This document shows, piece by piece, positions 1-9,006 of a stretch of DNA of 64,000 nt. A program made the position numbers and the translations under genes. This DNA comes from Bryobacteraceae bacterium. Lineage in GTDB: Bacteria; Acidobacteriota; Terriglobia; Bryobacterales; Bryobacteraceae. Numbering within the stretch: position 1 is the first letter of the stretch; each line of letters opens with the position of its first letter. The notes under the pieces are model-generated. The model was not told where the DNA came from and did no database searches. It saw nothing but the letters and a program-made list of their open reading frames with translations. The stretch is taken from assembly GCA_030041495.1 (NCBI GenBank), contig JASHNT010000038.1, forward strand, positions 1-64,000, given 5' to 3'.

Positions 1-138
1 CCGTTTGCGCCACTGATAAAAACTATGCTCGCTGGCCCCGCGCTGTCGGCAGATCGCCCGAACCGACATTCCGCTCTGCTGTTGCTCGGCCACCAACTGA
101 CGCCAGAACTCCCGCCGCGATTCCTGTGTCTTTGACAT
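1..138 (-). CDS. IS66-type accessory protein TnpA, N-terminal fragment cut by window edge
   Basis: The minus strand reads an open frame from an ATG at 138 to the window edge (46 residues, starting MSKTQESRREFWRQ). It has the look of the small helix-turn-helix TnpA of IS66-type elements: a polar N-terminal helix (FWRQLVAEQQQSG), an SVRAICRQRGAS helix-turn-helix core, then SFYQWRKR. In IS66 elements tnpA precedes tnpB and the large tnpC transposase, which would lie outside the window to the left. Nothing in 139-421 is clearly coding. A GTAA...TTAC sequence at about 335-350 could belong to the element's end, but I cannot prove it. The family assignment rests on a short fragment; another IS family with a similar helix-turn-helix protein is possible. 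Confidence 0.6.
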   Translation of the reverse strand, partial: MSKTQESRREFWRQLVAEQQQSGMSVRAICRQRGASEHSFYQWRKR

Positions 139-421
139 GCCGCCAGTATCGGCTAACAACTCCCGCCCGCCAAGTGGTGTTCATGTGATGCGTACGACCG
201 CGGATCAACCTGATGGCCTGTCGGATGACCTTGCCGGACACGCGCGGTTGCGGTGACTATTTCCCGTGCTGCCCACGCACGGCCGTCCACGAAATCTCCT
301 AATCTGTTTGTCTGACAACCTCACAGCGGGGACACCGTAAGGGAGCGTTACAAGCTCTCGGTCCAGTAACCTTTATCGGCGAGCGGTTATTTTTGCCAGA
401 TTTCCAGGCTGGGAGTCCCGC

Positions 422-2272
422 TCACCGAGCGGACGCCGGAGGAGCCGCCTTAGGGAGCTCAGCCTTCCCGTCCAGGGTAAACACAAAGAGCGTGGGAGCA
501 TTATCGGCGGGTGCATTTCCGGCGCCCGCCTCACCGCGGCCCGCCGCGCGCATGCCCACACCTCCCATCAACGCTACATACTGTTTGCCATCGATTTCGT
601 AGGTGATCGGCGGCGCCATACCAGTCCGCCCGGTTTGAACCTCGAGCAACTTCTCGCCTTTATCCGCGCTATAGGCCATCAACCGCCCATCCTGAATTAC
701 ATGGAATACGAGGTTCCCAGCGGTGGAAACGGTTCCTCCCCCAATGCCGCCGCCGCCGTCCGCGCGCCAGACCAGCCGGTGCTTTACCGGATCCCAAGCT
801 TGCAACCCGCCGCGAACGCCCTCGGGAGCCACGGGACCGATCGAGGGAGCCTTAATCTGACGTGGTTCGGCCCCACCGCCGCGGTTGGTGCCCGAGGTGT
901 TTGGTTTGTATTCGTCGTCTGCCGCATAGGTGTAGCTCGAGTAAGAGGCGGGAATGTACACTAGGCCCGTACTCGGGTTGAACGACATCGGCGCCCAATT
1001 GTGAGCCCCGCCGCCGGTTGGATACACCGCCACAGGCTCCTTATCGTAGTAGGCTTCCGGATTGACCATCGGACGCCCGCTATCGTCTAGACCTTTGGCC
1101 CAGTTCACTTTCACAAAGGGCGCACCTGAAATAAACTGCCCCGTTACCCGGTCGAGTACGTAAAAGAATCCATCCTTCGCAGCTTGCGTCAGAACCTTGC
1201 GTGGACGGCCCTCAATAGTGAGGTCGAGCAGCATCAACTGCTGGACGCTGTCGAAATCCCAGTTATCGTTCGGTACCGTTTGGAAATACCATTTGAGCTG
1301 ACCGGTGGCCAGATCGACGGCCAGGATCGAACAGGTGTATAGGTTGTCGACGTTCTGAGCGCCGCGGAACTTCTGCACCCACGGTTCTGCATTGCCGGTG
1401 CCGATATAGATCAGGTTAGCGTCCGGGTCGTAGGCGAATCCGTCCCAGACCGCGCCGCCGCCGCCCTTCTTGTAAAAATCGCCGCCCCATGTCTTGGCGG
1501 CTACTCGCATGGCTTCATTTTCGTAGGGCTGGCTCGGATCGCCCGGTACTGTATAGAACCTCCACGATCGTTGCCCAGTGGTGGCGTCGTAGGCATCGAA
1601 GTATCCACGATTCTCACCGCTGTCTCCGCCGGAGACTCCTATAATCACTTTGCCACCGGCTATCCGCGGGGCCATGGTCACGTAGTGATGATCCTGGGTG
1701 TAGGAGACGCGTGTTTCCCAGATCGGTTTCCCGGTAAGAGCATTCAGTGCAAACAGCCGCCCATCGAGGCTGGGAGCAATGATCATCCCGTTGTACAGCG
1801 CGATTCCGCGGTTAGCGGTGATGCCTTTGGTGGTTGCCTGATTGACCTCGGGATCCCACTTCCAGATCTCCTTGCCAGTGCGGGCATCCAAGGCAAACAC
1901 AACGCTCCAGGTAGTGATCCCGTAGATCGTGTTATTCCAAACCAATGGTGTGGCTTCCTGGCCGTACCCGCCGGGCCCCGCTACATACGACCAGGCCAAT
2001 CCCAGCCGGTTGACGTTCGATGTGTCGATTTGTTTTAGCGGGCTATAGCGCTGCTCACTTTGGGATTTCCCGTAGGTCAGCCAGGAGCCGGGGAAGGAGT
2101 CCCTCGGCGTACCGGCATTCTTCAAAACCGTCAGATCGACCACGGGAGACTGCTGCGCGTGCAGCGCGCTGGCCATCCCCGCCAAAGCCAAGAGCAGAGC
2201 GCACAGGACGCCTCGGCATTCCGTTGTGCGCGTCTCAAGAAGACTGGCCTGAGCTTGTACGAATGTCCGCAT
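422..2272 (-). CDS. Secreted PQQ-dependent alcohol dehydrogenase (quinoprotein), lanthanide-type signature
   Basis: A 616-residue eight-bladed quinoprotein of the methanol/ethanol dehydrogenase family, which oxidises alcohols in the periplasm with PQQ. There is an N-terminal signal segment at about 20-40 (VLCALLLALAGMASALHAQ). Blade repeats are recognisable (DARTGKEIWKW, NALTGKPIWET, DATTGQRSWRFYTVPGDP, DLATGQLKWYFQT). The catalytic motif is PNDNWDFD: Asp339 is the presumed base, and Asp341 two residues later is the extra acid found in lanthanide-dependent XoxF/PedH enzymes. The adjacent-cysteine disulphide that normally precedes NRG is missing: residues 151-156 read ITANRG. No C-terminal cytochrome c domain follows, so a separate electron acceptor is expected. 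The start is supported by an AAGGAGG site about 10 bases upstream. Alcohol substrate unknown. Confidence 0.9.
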   Translation of the reverse strand: MRTFVQAQASLLETRTTECRGVLCALLLALAGMASALHAQQSPVVDLTVLKNAGTPRDSFPGSWLTYGKSQSEQRYSPLKQIDTSNVNRLGLAWSYVAGPGGYGQEATPLVWNNTIYGITTWSVVFALDARTGKEIWKWDPEVNQATTKGITANRGIALYNGMIIAPSLDGRLFALNALTGKPIWETRVSYTQDHHYVTMAPRIAGGKVIIGVSGGDSGENRGYFDAYDATTGQRSWRFYTVPGDPSQPYENEAMRVAAKTWGGDFYKKGGGGAVWDGFAYDPDANLIYIGTGNAEPWVQKFRGAQNVDNLYTCSILAVDLATGQLKWYFQTVPNDNWDFDSVQQLMLLDLTIEGRPRKVLTQAAKDGFFYVLDRVTGQFISGAPFVKVNWAKGLDDSGRPMVNPEAYYDKEPVAVYPTGGGAHNWAPMSFNPSTGLVYIPASYSSYTYAADDEYKPNTSGTNRGGGAEPRQIKAPSIGPVAPEGVRGGLQAWDPVKHRLVWRADGGGGIGGGTVSTAGNLVFHVIQDGRLMAYSADKGEKLLEVQTGRTGMAPPITYEIDGKQYVALMGGVGMRAAGRGEAGAGNAPADNAPTLFVFTLDGKAELPKAAPPASAR

Positions 2273-2619
2273 GAGATTTTCTACCTCCTTGCTCGCACCG
2301 GCCTTGTCTCGATGGCGTGGGCGCCCGCATGAGCGCCGTCGCCCTTCGTGTATTATATGACCGGCTTCTCGAACAAGGGCGAGGCCTGCTTTTCATGTTG
2401 GCCGGCTTCAGATCGCAATCCGCGACCCCTGTTGCTCCGATCGACGCCTCTGCCATCGCCCACACCAAGGCCTGGCTGCTTGCCTTCGAAGTGGAGTTGG
2501 CAAAAGCTAAAAGGAACGATGATTGCCGCCATGACAAAGTGTTATCCAACCCGCGGAATGGCCGTGGCGCTCCAGATTGGCGCCAAGGCCGCTACTGACG
2601 AAATGGAATGGAGCTAACG
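2273..2619. other. Intergenic region between divergent quinoprotein and fumC genes
   Basis: This 347-bp divergent spacer must hold the promoters of both neighbours. I see the minus-strand ribosome binding site of the quinoprotein gene at about 2284-2289 and a GGAG at 2610-2613 for fumC. Short plus-strand frames here (starting 2317 and 2348) show no recognisable family and lack a convincing ribosome binding site, so I do not call them genes. Confidence 0.5.
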
Positions 2620-4086
2620 ATGAACCAAATCCTGAAGCCGTCGCGACAAACCGCCACACGAAAAGAAACCGACAGCCTGGGAGAGGTTGAAGTTCCGGCC
2701 GGTGTCCTATGGGGCGCCCAAACGCAACGTTCTCTGGAACACTTCAGCATCGGGCACGATCTCATCCCGCGGGAGATGATAGCGGCCTACGCGACGCTTA
2801 AAAAGGCGGCTGCTAATGTCAACCATGCAGCGCGCCGCTTGCCGGCCGAAAAACACCGGCTCATCGTCGAGAGCTGCGATGAGATCCTTACCGGCCTCCA
2901 CGAAAACAATTTCCCTTTGCACGTTTGGATGACCGGCAGTGGAACGCAGTTCAACATGAACGTAAATGAGGTGATCGCGAATCGCTGTTCCCAATTGGCG
3001 GGCACGCCGCTGGGAAGCAAGACGCCGGTTCATCCCAACGACGACGTCAACATGTCGCAGTCGTCCAATGATTCTTTTCCGGCGGCAATGAATATTGCGG
3101 CAGTCGACGGCGTCACCAACCGCTTGCTTCCGGCGGTATCGGCTCTGAGGGATGCTATTGCGGCGAAGTCCGAGCAATGGAAGGAAATCGTGAAGATCGG
3201 CCGCACACACATGCAGGACGCGACGCCGCTCACCCTCGGCCAGGAGTGGTCAGGTTATGCGGTGATGCTGGGCGACTCTGTCGATCGTATTCTGGACGCA
3301 CTGAAAGGCGTTTACCAGTTAGCCCTTGGCGGCACTGCAGTTGGCACCGGCATCAATGCCGCGCCGGGTTTCGATCAGTCCGCCGCTAGCGAGATCGCGA
3401 GGCTCACCCGATTGCCTTTCGTCAGTGCGCCGAACAAGTTCGCGGTACAAGGCGCTCACGACGCTTTGGTTCAGTTGTCTGGTTCGCTCCGTACGTTATC
3501 AGTTTCCCTCTACAAGATCGCCAACGACATCCGCCTGATGTCGTGCGGCCCCAGGGCGGGCTTCGCCGAATTGATCATTCCGGCGAACGAGCCGGGTTCA
3601 TCGATCATGCCTGGCAAGGTGAACCCAACGCAGGCTGAGGCGCTGGCCATGATTGCCGTGCAGGTGATGGCAAATGACGTAGCCGTGGGATTCGGCGGCG
3701 CGGGCGGCTATCTCGAGATGAACGTCTACAAGCCCCTCATGATCTTCAACATCATGAAGTCGATCACTCTGCTGACGGATGGGTGCGCGAATTTTCGAAA
3801 ATATCTGATTGAAGGTACACAACCAAACCAGAAAAAGATCCAGGAGTATGTCGACCGCTCCCTGATGCTGGTGACTGCACTTTCGCCAGTCATCGGTTAT
3901 GACAAAGCTTCCGCCATCGCCCACTACGCTCTGGACAACGATTTGACGCTCAGGCAGGCCGCACTGAAGCTTGGTTTCATAACGGCGGATGAGTTCGATC
4001 GCGTAGTCGATCCGGTAAAGATGGTCCGTCCGAATATCGTCGAAGCCGCTGGAGAGCGGGAAGCACAAAAGGAGGCCCTCAAGTGA
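2620..4086 (+). CDS. fumC: Fumarate hydratase class II
   Basis: Interconverts fumarate and L-malate in the citric acid cycle; iron-independent class II enzyme of the aspartase/fumarase superfamily, cytosolic homotetramer. The family signature [17 protein letters not shown] is intact and carries the mobile active-site loop. Other conserved blocks are the [17 protein letters not shown] substrate-binding segment, [17 protein letters not shown] and [18 protein letters not shown]. From this start the protein is 488 residues, slightly longer than typical FumC (about 460-470). I prefer the ATG at 2620 because GGAG lies 6 bases upstream; an in-frame ATG at 2608 would add four residues. It is transcribed alone, away from the quinoprotein gene. 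Confidence 0.95.
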   Translation: MNQILKPSRQTATRKETDSLGEVEVPAGVLWGAQTQRSLEHFSIGHDLIPREMIAAYATLKKAAANVNHAARRLPAEKHRLIVESCDEILTGLHENNFPLHVWMTGSGTQFNMNVNEVIANRCSQLAGTPLGSKTPVHPNDDVNMSQSSNDSFPAAMNIAAVDGVTNRLLPAVSALRDAIAAKSEQWKEIVKIGRTHMQDATPLTLGQEWSGYAVMLGDSVDRILDALKGVYQLALGGTAVGTGINAAPGFDQSAASEIARLTRLPFVSAPNKFAVQGAHDALVQLSGSLRTLSVSLYKIANDIRLMSCGPRAGFAELIIPANEPGSSIMPGKVNPTQAEALAMIAVQVMANDVAVGFGGAGGYLEMNVYKPLMIFNIMKSITLLTDGCANFRKYLIEGTQPNQKKIQEYVDRSLMLVTALSPVIGYDKASAIAHYALDNDLTLRQAALKLGFITADEFDRVVDPVKMVRPNIVEAAGEREAQKEALK

Positions 4087-4232
4087 CCGATTCTCCAAGC
4101 AACGCAACTATGGATCGATCCCAGTCACGACCTGAGTTCCGAAGCCGGTCGTCGTGGAAGGAAACCGGCAGGGCCTCGATCTGGTTGTGAACGGTCTCCA
4201 CGCCAGGAATGCTTTTGACAGCTTGCTCATAG
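4079..4232 (-). pseudogene. BON-domain protein remnant (C-terminal piece)
   Basis: Minus-strand translation of this stretch gives SYEQAVKSIPGVETV, then HNQIEALPVSFHDDRLRN and a short tail to a TGA at 4081-4079. This is the C-terminal half of a BON domain: the AV-x-x-I-x-GV-x-x-V-x-N-x-I core followed by the LPVS-x-x-DDR-x-R ending common in periplasmic BON proteins of this group. No start codon, signal peptide or N-terminal BON half precedes it; a stop interrupts the frame about 50 bases upstream of the homology. I read it as a decayed gene fragment overlapping the last bases of fumC. Confidence 0.6.
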
Positions 4233-4677
4233 CTTGTCCCTCCCGAACGGAAACGCCTCAGGCGTTTACCAGCTCAGTAGGGGCAGTCGCCGCGCCAACG
4301 CGCACAACGCCGATCCGGCAGTGAAGTGTTTGTGGATATTCAGAAGGCATGGCTCTGCCGGCAGCGTAAATGACGCTTCTACACTGTGGCTGTCGCAGAA
4401 GTGCGTCACAGCGCACCGAGAGTGCCTCCCGCTGTGAGCGATAGAGATTTGTTTTTCACAACGTGTCCGTCAAAGTGACCCTCCTTCCCTTGGTGTGCTG
4501 GACGAGCGCCTTGGTGCGGCCGCTCAGAACCCGCTGTTACCGCTGAATCGAGACCGGCAAAAATCAAGAAGCCATCCCGGCCGGGTCAGAAAGGAGCCAC
4601 AATTAAACAAGAGCCTGAAACGTTCCGGCGGTATCCTGACTCTTAAGACGAAGGCGGTACTCGGGAGGTTGTTAACG
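4233..4677. other. Non-coding spacer with perfect hairpin, upstream of tal
   Basis: This 445-bp stretch has no supported gene; a plus-strand frame at 4234-4437 shows no family features. It contains a perfect short inverted repeat, AAACGCC-TCA-GGCGTTT, at 4251-4267, beside the broken BON remnant. It also holds the tal ribosome binding site (GGGAGG, about 9 bases before the ATG at 4678). The low gene density and adjacent pseudogene suggest a decaying region. Confidence 0.4.
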
Positions 4678-5766
4678 ATGAATGTTACACATGAGTTGCA
4701 TCAAGCGGGCCAGAGCATCTGGCTGGACAATATCACGCGCGACATGCTCGATGGCGGGACGCTGCAACGCTACATCGATGAGTGGTCGGTAACGGGACTC
4801 ACGTCGAATCCCACCATTTTCGACCACGCCATCAAGAACAGCCCCGCCTATGACTCCAGCATTCGCGAGAAGTTGAAACGGGGCAAGTCGGGTGAAGCCC
4901 TGTTTTTCGAGGTCGCACTGGAGGACATCACGCGCGCGGCGGGGTTGTTTGCTCAGGTACATCGCCGGACCAACGGAGTCGACGGATGGGTGTCTCTGGA
5001 AGTCTCGCCCGTGCTGGCGCACGATAGTGCCAGCAGCCTAGCGGCGGCGAAGGATCTTCACGCACGAGCGGGCCAGCCGAACCTCTTCATCAAGATTCCC
5101 GGCACGCCGGAGGGACTTCCCGCGATTGAAGAAGCGATCTTCAGCGGCATCCCCGTCAACGTGACGCTGCTGTTTTCGCGGGAGCACTACTTGGCGGCGG
5201 CGGACGCGTATATGCGCGGAATCGAGCGGCGTATCGAGAAGGGGCTGGACCCCAAGATCGCCTCAGTCGCCTCGCTGTTCATCAGCCGGTGGGACGTCGC
5301 AGTGATGGGCAAGATCCCGGAGGCCCTGCGCGGCAAGCTGGGGATCGCCATCGCCATGCGAACCTACAAGGCGTACTGCGAACTGCTCGCGGACTCCCGT
5401 GTAAAGCGGATCATGAACGCCGGCGGGCTTCCGCAGCGCCTGTTGTGGGCCTCCACCGGAACCAAGGATCCCAAGGCGTCCGACGTGCTTTATGTCAAGG
5501 CTCTGGCCGCGCCGTTCACGGTCAACACCATGCCGGACGCGACACTCAAGGCCTTCGCCGATCATGGCGAGGTGACCGGGATTCTGGCGGAAGACTGTGG
5601 CGATTGCGAGGCAGTGCTGGAACAGTTTAAAACTGCCGGAATCGATGTCATCCAGCTCGCCCAGCAGCTTCAGGACGAAGGCGCGGAAGCATTCGTGAAG
5701 TCCTGGAACGACCTGTTGCAGGTCATCGAATCCAAGAGTGCCGCGCTCCTGACGGCTGCACGCTGA
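4678..5766 (+). CDS. tal: Transaldolase
   Basis: Transfers a dihydroxyacetone unit between sugar phosphates in the non-oxidative pentose phosphate pathway; cytosolic. The protein is 362 residues, the long form typical of actinobacteria, cyanobacteria and acidobacteria. Conserved segments are [16 protein letters not shown] near the N-terminus, VSLEVSP, and [13 protein letters not shown] containing the presumed Schiff-base Lys139. Also seen are [10 protein letters not shown] and [13 protein letters not shown] start at the ATG at 4678, which has GGGAGG upstream and begins [15 protein letters not shown] as in homologues; a longer open frame from 4495 has no homology. Only 13 bp separate it from pgi, so the two are almost certainly one operon. 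Confidence 0.95.
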   Translation: MNVTHELHQAGQSIWLDNITRDMLDGGTLQRYIDEWSVTGLTSNPTIFDHAIKNSPAYDSSIREKLKRGKSGEALFFEVALEDITRAAGLFAQVHRRTNGVDGWVSLEVSPVLAHDSASSLAAAKDLHARAGQPNLFIKIPGTPEGLPAIEEAIFSGIPVNVTLLFSREHYLAAADAYMRGIERRIEKGLDPKIASVASLFISRWDVAVMGKIPEALRGKLGIAIAMRTYKAYCELLADSRVKRIMNAGGLPQRLLWASTGTKDPKASDVLYVKALAAPFTVNTMPDATLKAFADHGEVTGILAEDCGDCEAVLEQFKTAGIDVIQLAQQLQDEGAEAFVKSWNDLLQVIESKSAALLTAAR

Positions 5767-5779
5767 AGGAGCAGGCGCG

Positions 5780-7432
5780 ATGGGGCCGCAAAAACAGACC
5801 GCCATAGCTCCTCCGCTGACCAGGCGGAAGGCCTGGAAGAAGCTCCAGACCCACTTCAAGAAAATCCGCGAAACGCACCTGCGAACGCTGTTCGCCGAGG
5901 ACGCGCAGAGGGGACAAAGCATGACCGCCGAAGGCGCGGGACTGTTTCTGGATTATTCCAAGAACCGGGTCACGCCGGAAACCGTGAAGCTACTGATTCA
6001 ACTCGCCGACGAGTGCGGGCTGCGGCCGCGCATCGACGCCATGTTCCGCGGCGACAAGATCAATATCACGGAAAAGCGCGCCGTTCTGCACGTGGCGCTG
6101 CGGGCGCCGCGCGGCGCCTTGATCCTGGTGGACGGCGAGGACGTCGTTCCCCAGGTGCACGCCGTGCTGGACCGCATGGCCGATTTTTCTCACCGAGTGA
6201 GAAGCGGGGCTTGGACCGGCTACACCGGCAAGCCCATTCGCAACCTGATTAACGTAGGCATCGGAGGCTCCGACCTCGGTCCGGTGATGGCGCACGAAGC
6301 GCTGAAGCATTACAGTGAGCGTAAGCTGACATGCCGTTTCGTCTCCAACGTTGACGGCACGGATTTCGCGGAAGCGGTCCAGGATCTGGATCCGGCCGAA
6401 ACGCTGTTCATTATTTCCTCGAAGACATTCACGACGCTAGAGACTATGACCAACGCCCACACAGCGCGGGAGTGGCTGCTGGCCGGCATGGGCGGCGATG
6501 AGAGGGCCGTGGCCCGGCACTTCGTTGCCGTGTCGACCAATGCGGGAGAGGTTGGCAAGTTCGGCATCGATACAGCGAACATGTTCGGATTCTGGGATTG
6601 GGTCGGCGGGCGGTATTCGATGGATTCGGCGATCGGATTGTCGACCATGCTGGCCATCGGTGAGGATTATTTTCGGGAAATGCTGGCTGGTTTCCACGAA
6701 ATGGACGAACATTTTTGCAGCGCTCCGTTCGAACAGAATCTACCCGTGCTCATGGGCTTGCTGGCGGTATGGTACGGCAACTTCTTCAATGCCTCCACTA
6801 TCGCCGTGCTGCCCTATGAGCAATACCTGAAGCGCTTCCCCGCCTATTTGCAGCAGTTGACCATGGAAAGCAACGGAAAGAGCGTCACGCTGGACGGAAT
6901 GTGCGTCGATTACAGCACCGGAGCGATCTATTGGGGCGAACCCGGCACCAACGGGCAGCACTCGTTTTATCAGTTGATCCACCAGGGAACACGTTTGATC
7001 CCTTGCGACTTTATCGCGTTTGGTGCAGCGCTGAATCCGCTGGGCCGGCATCATGACATGCTCCTGGCCAACGTGTTCGCGCAAAGCGAGGCGCTGGCAT
7101 TCGGAAAAACACCGGAGCAAGTGGAGGCGGAAGGCACTCCAGACTGGCTGGTTCCGCATCGTGTGTTTGAAGGCAATCGGCCATCGAACACCATCCTGGC
7201 CGATCGCCTCACGCCGGCCGCGCTAGGCCGCCTGGTGGCCTTGTACGAACACAGCGTGTTCACGCAGGGGACCATCTGGGGCATCAATTCGTTCGACCAG
7301 TGGGGCGTGGAACTGGGCAAGGCGTTGGCGCAGCGCATCATTCCCGAACTGGAAAGCCCGTCCGAGCCGGCGCTGGGCCACGATAGCTCCACCAACAACC
7401 TGATTCGCCGCTACCGCGCAATCAAAGCCTGA
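5780..7432 (+). CDS. pgi: Glucose-6-phosphate isomerase
   Basis: Interconverts glucose 6-phosphate and fructose 6-phosphate; cytosolic, 550 residues, the usual length of the long E. coli-like form. Family blocks are present in order: [19 protein letters not shown], the phosphate-binding [47 protein letters not shown] followed by SNGKSV, and [18 protein letters not shown] near the C-terminal signature. GGAG sits just upstream of the ATG. The preceding gene is transaldolase at 13 bp; in some bacteria the two activities are fused in one polypeptide, so this pair is the split counterpart linking glycolysis and the pentose phosphate pathway. Confidence 0.97.
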   Translation: MGPQKQTAIAPPLTRRKAWKKLQTHFKKIRETHLRTLFAEDAQRGQSMTAEGAGLFLDYSKNRVTPETVKLLIQLADECGLRPRIDAMFRGDKINITEKRAVLHVALRAPRGALILVDGEDVVPQVHAVLDRMADFSHRVRSGAWTGYTGKPIRNLINVGIGGSDLGPVMAHEALKHYSERKLTCRFVSNVDGTDFAEAVQDLDPAETLFIISSKTFTTLETMTNAHTAREWLLAGMGGDERAVARHFVAVSTNAGEVGKFGIDTANMFGFWDWVGGRYSMDSAIGLSTMLAIGEDYFREMLAGFHEMDEHFCSAPFEQNLPVLMGLLAVWYGNFFNASTIAVLPYEQYLKRFPAYLQQLTMESNGKSVTLDGMCVDYSTGAIYWGEPGTNGQHSFYQLIHQGTRLIPCDFIAFGAALNPLGRHHDMLLANVFAQSEALAFGKTPEQVEAEGTPDWLVPHRVFEGNRPSNTILADRLTPAALGRLVALYEHSVFTQGTIWGINSFDQWGVELGKALAQRIIPELESPSEPALGHDSSTNNLIRRYRAIKA

Positions 7433-7524
7433 GCGCACATCTACGACGCCGTTCTGAACACTGGCGAACCGGCGCCTCCAAAACTGCACCTGAGCGGCCC
7501 TGCCGCACTACAATAGACGTTTAA

Positions 7525-8151
7525 ATGGATCGCAAACGGGTTGGAATCGTCCTGTTTGAAGACGTCGAGGTCCTGGACTTTTGCGGGCCATTTGAAGTGT
7601 TTTCAGCCACTCGGTTGAACGAAGAGAAGCGGCTCGAAGAACCCTCCCCCTTCGAGGTACTGCTGGTCGCTGAGCGGCCGGACCCGATTCGTACAACGGG
7701 CGGCATGACGGTCCTGCCTCATTTCACGTTCGAGAACTGCCCGCACCTTGAAATACTTGTCTGTCCGGGCGGATGGGGTACCCGTAGTGAATTGAAGAAT
7801 CCGGTCATGCTCGATTGGTTGCGCGCCCGCGCAGCGGAGGTGGATACGCTGACGTCGGTTTGTACTGGTTCGATGCTGCTGGGTTTCGCCGGTCTTCTGA
7901 ATGGGCTGCACGCCACTACCCACTGGCGCTTGCTCGATTGGATGCGTGACTCCTTTCCTTTGGTCAGCGTTGAGTACGGCAAGCACTTCGTCGCCGACGG
8001 CCGTGTGTTTACCTCCGCCGGCATCTCGGCTGGCATCGATATGTCACTCAAAGTTGTGGCACATTACTTCGGCGAGAGCGTAGCGAGGGCCACCGCTCGG
8101 CACATGGAATACCCCTATCCGGAAAGCAGTGCCCGCCGCATCCGGATGTGA
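7525..8151 (+). CDS. DJ-1/PfpI family protein (class I glutamine amidotransferase fold)
   Basis: A 208-residue single-domain DJ-1/PfpI protein. It opens with the RVGIVLFEDVEVLDFCGPFEVF strand-helix and has the nucleophile elbow SVCTGS with Cys113, followed by the THW triad-like segment. A VFTSAGISAGIDMSL motif follows, shared with GlxA-type regulators and isonitrile hydratases. There is no C-terminal AraC helix-turn-helix, so it is an enzyme-like member rather than a regulator. Substrate cannot be deduced; isonitrile hydratase or a glyoxalase/deglycase-like role are both possible. Transcribed alone downstream of pgi, with a 92-bp gap. Confidence 0.85.
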   Translation: MDRKRVGIVLFEDVEVLDFCGPFEVFSATRLNEEKRLEEPSPFEVLLVAERPDPIRTTGGMTVLPHFTFENCPHLEILVCPGGWGTRSELKNPVMLDWLRARAAEVDTLTSVCTGSMLLGFAGLLNGLHATTHWRLLDWMRDSFPLVSVEYGKHFVADGRVFTSAGISAGIDMSLKVVAHYFGESVARATARHMEYPYPESSARRIRM

Positions 8152-8398
8152 GCCTCGAACTCACCCAGCCACGCTATAATGCATCCACGTGAAGGTTCCT
8201 GCTATACTAAAGAAGTATTTCGCTGTTGGCGGGCGAACCCTGGCACTCATCGCCGATGAGTCCGGAAAGAGCATGCATCTTTAAGCGTTTCCACTTCGAT
8301 CCCTCAGCCGTCCTTCCTCCCGATGGCAACATCGGTCTGTTGGCCAAGCCGAATTTCGAATCTCAGCGACACAATTTGAACCTAACTACAAGGACACT

Positions 8399-8731
8399 AT
8401 GAGTAACATTTTTGTTGGCAATCTCAGCTTCCAAACCACGCAGGAGGACCTGCTCGCTACTTTTTCCCAATTCGGCAACGTCGAACAAGTCAATGTCATC
8501 AGGGACCGGGACACCGGACAGCCCCGCGGATTCGCGTTCGTCGAAATGAGCAACGCGCAGGAAGCACAAACAGCCATTGCGCAATTGAACGGGGCGGAGC
8601 TCAACGGCCGTACCCTCAACGTGAACGAGGCTCGTCCGAAGACCAGCGGTTCTGGGGGCGGCCGCGGAGGATTCGGCGGTGGCGGGAACCGGAGAGGAAA
8701 TAGCGGCGGCGGGCGCGGGTCCCGCTGGTAA
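8399..8731 (+). CDS. RRM-type RNA-binding protein, glycine-rich
   Basis: A 110-residue protein made of one RNA recognition motif (residues 1-82) and a short Gly/Arg/Ser-rich tail. RNP2 is IFVGNL (residues 4-9) and RNP1 is RGFAFVEM, with aromatic residues in the RNA-stacking positions. This is the bacterial Rbp family resembling cyanobacterial cold-induced RNA-binding proteins; it probably acts as an RNA chaperone in the cytosol. AAGGA lies 6 bases before the ATG. A 247-bp upstream region without a gene may carry a regulated leader. The small basic protein gene that follows is separated by two hairpins and may be co-transcribed. Confidence 0.93.
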   Translation: MSNIFVGNLSFQTTQEDLLATFSQFGNVEQVNVIRDRDTGQPRGFAFVEMSNAQEAQTAIAQLNGAELNGRTLNVNEARPKTSGSGGGRGGFGGGGNRRGNSGGGRGSRW

Positions 8732-8754
8732 GAAAGGTTCGCTAAACAAACACC

Positions 8755-8784
8755 GGTCTGCGGACCATGCGGCCCGTAAGGGCC
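8755..8784 (+). promoter_or_regulatory. Two tandem short hairpins between rbp and small basic protein gene
   Basis: GGTC-TGCG-GACC at 8755-8766 and GGCCC-GTAA-GGGCC at 8771-8784 are perfect inverted repeats in the 69-bp spacer. No T-run follows, so they are unlikely to be a complete intrinsic terminator. An RNA processing, attenuation or protein-binding site is possible. Confidence 0.4.
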
Positions 8785-8800
8785 ACAAGAAAGGAAGCAT

Positions 8801-8974
8801 ATGCCCGGTCGTGGACCCCAATCGCTGAAGAAGCGCCAGAAGGAACAACAGCGCAGGGAAAAACAGCAGGAGAAGATGGCAAAGCGGCTTGAGCGGAGAC
8901 GTCAAAACTCCGAAACCAGTTCGGACGCGCCGCCAGCCGCCGAGCCAGCCGAGCAGATCAATTCAACCGATTAA
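8801..8974 (+). CDS. Small highly basic coiled-coil-like protein, 57 aa
   Basis: A short frame starting MPGRGPQSLKKRQKEQQ with a good ribosome binding site (AAGGAAG ending 4 bases before the ATG). Residues 8-37 are almost entirely Lys/Arg/Glu/Gln and would form one long charged helix; residues 40-57 are an acidic, Pro/Ala-rich tail. I recall similar unnamed small proteins in Acidobacteria and Geobacter, but no function is known to me. Its place directly after an RNA-binding protein gene hints at a ribosome- or RNA-associated role, which is only inference. Confidence 0.7.
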   Translation: MPGRGPQSLKKRQKEQQRREKQQEKMAKRLERRRQNSETSSDAPPAAEPAEQINSTD

Positions 8975-9006
8975 CGCATTAACGCACGGATCGAGGGGCC
9001 AGCATC

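Noticed and set aside
335-360. GTAAGGGAGCGTTAC as a terminal repeat of the IS66-like element
   Set aside because: It only loosely fits IS66 ends and the other end lies outside the window, so it cannot be confirmed.
2317-2617. Two short overlapping frames between the quinoprotein and fumC genes
   Set aside because: No family features and no ribosome binding site; they lie in a divergent promoter region.
4495-4677. N-terminal extension of transaldolase from an earlier start
   Set aside because: The extension has no homology, and a ribosome binding site directly precedes ATG 4678.
8189-8284. 31-codon GTG frame upstream of the RNA-binding protein gene
   Set aside because: No ribosome binding site and no known family; it may just be part of the leader region.
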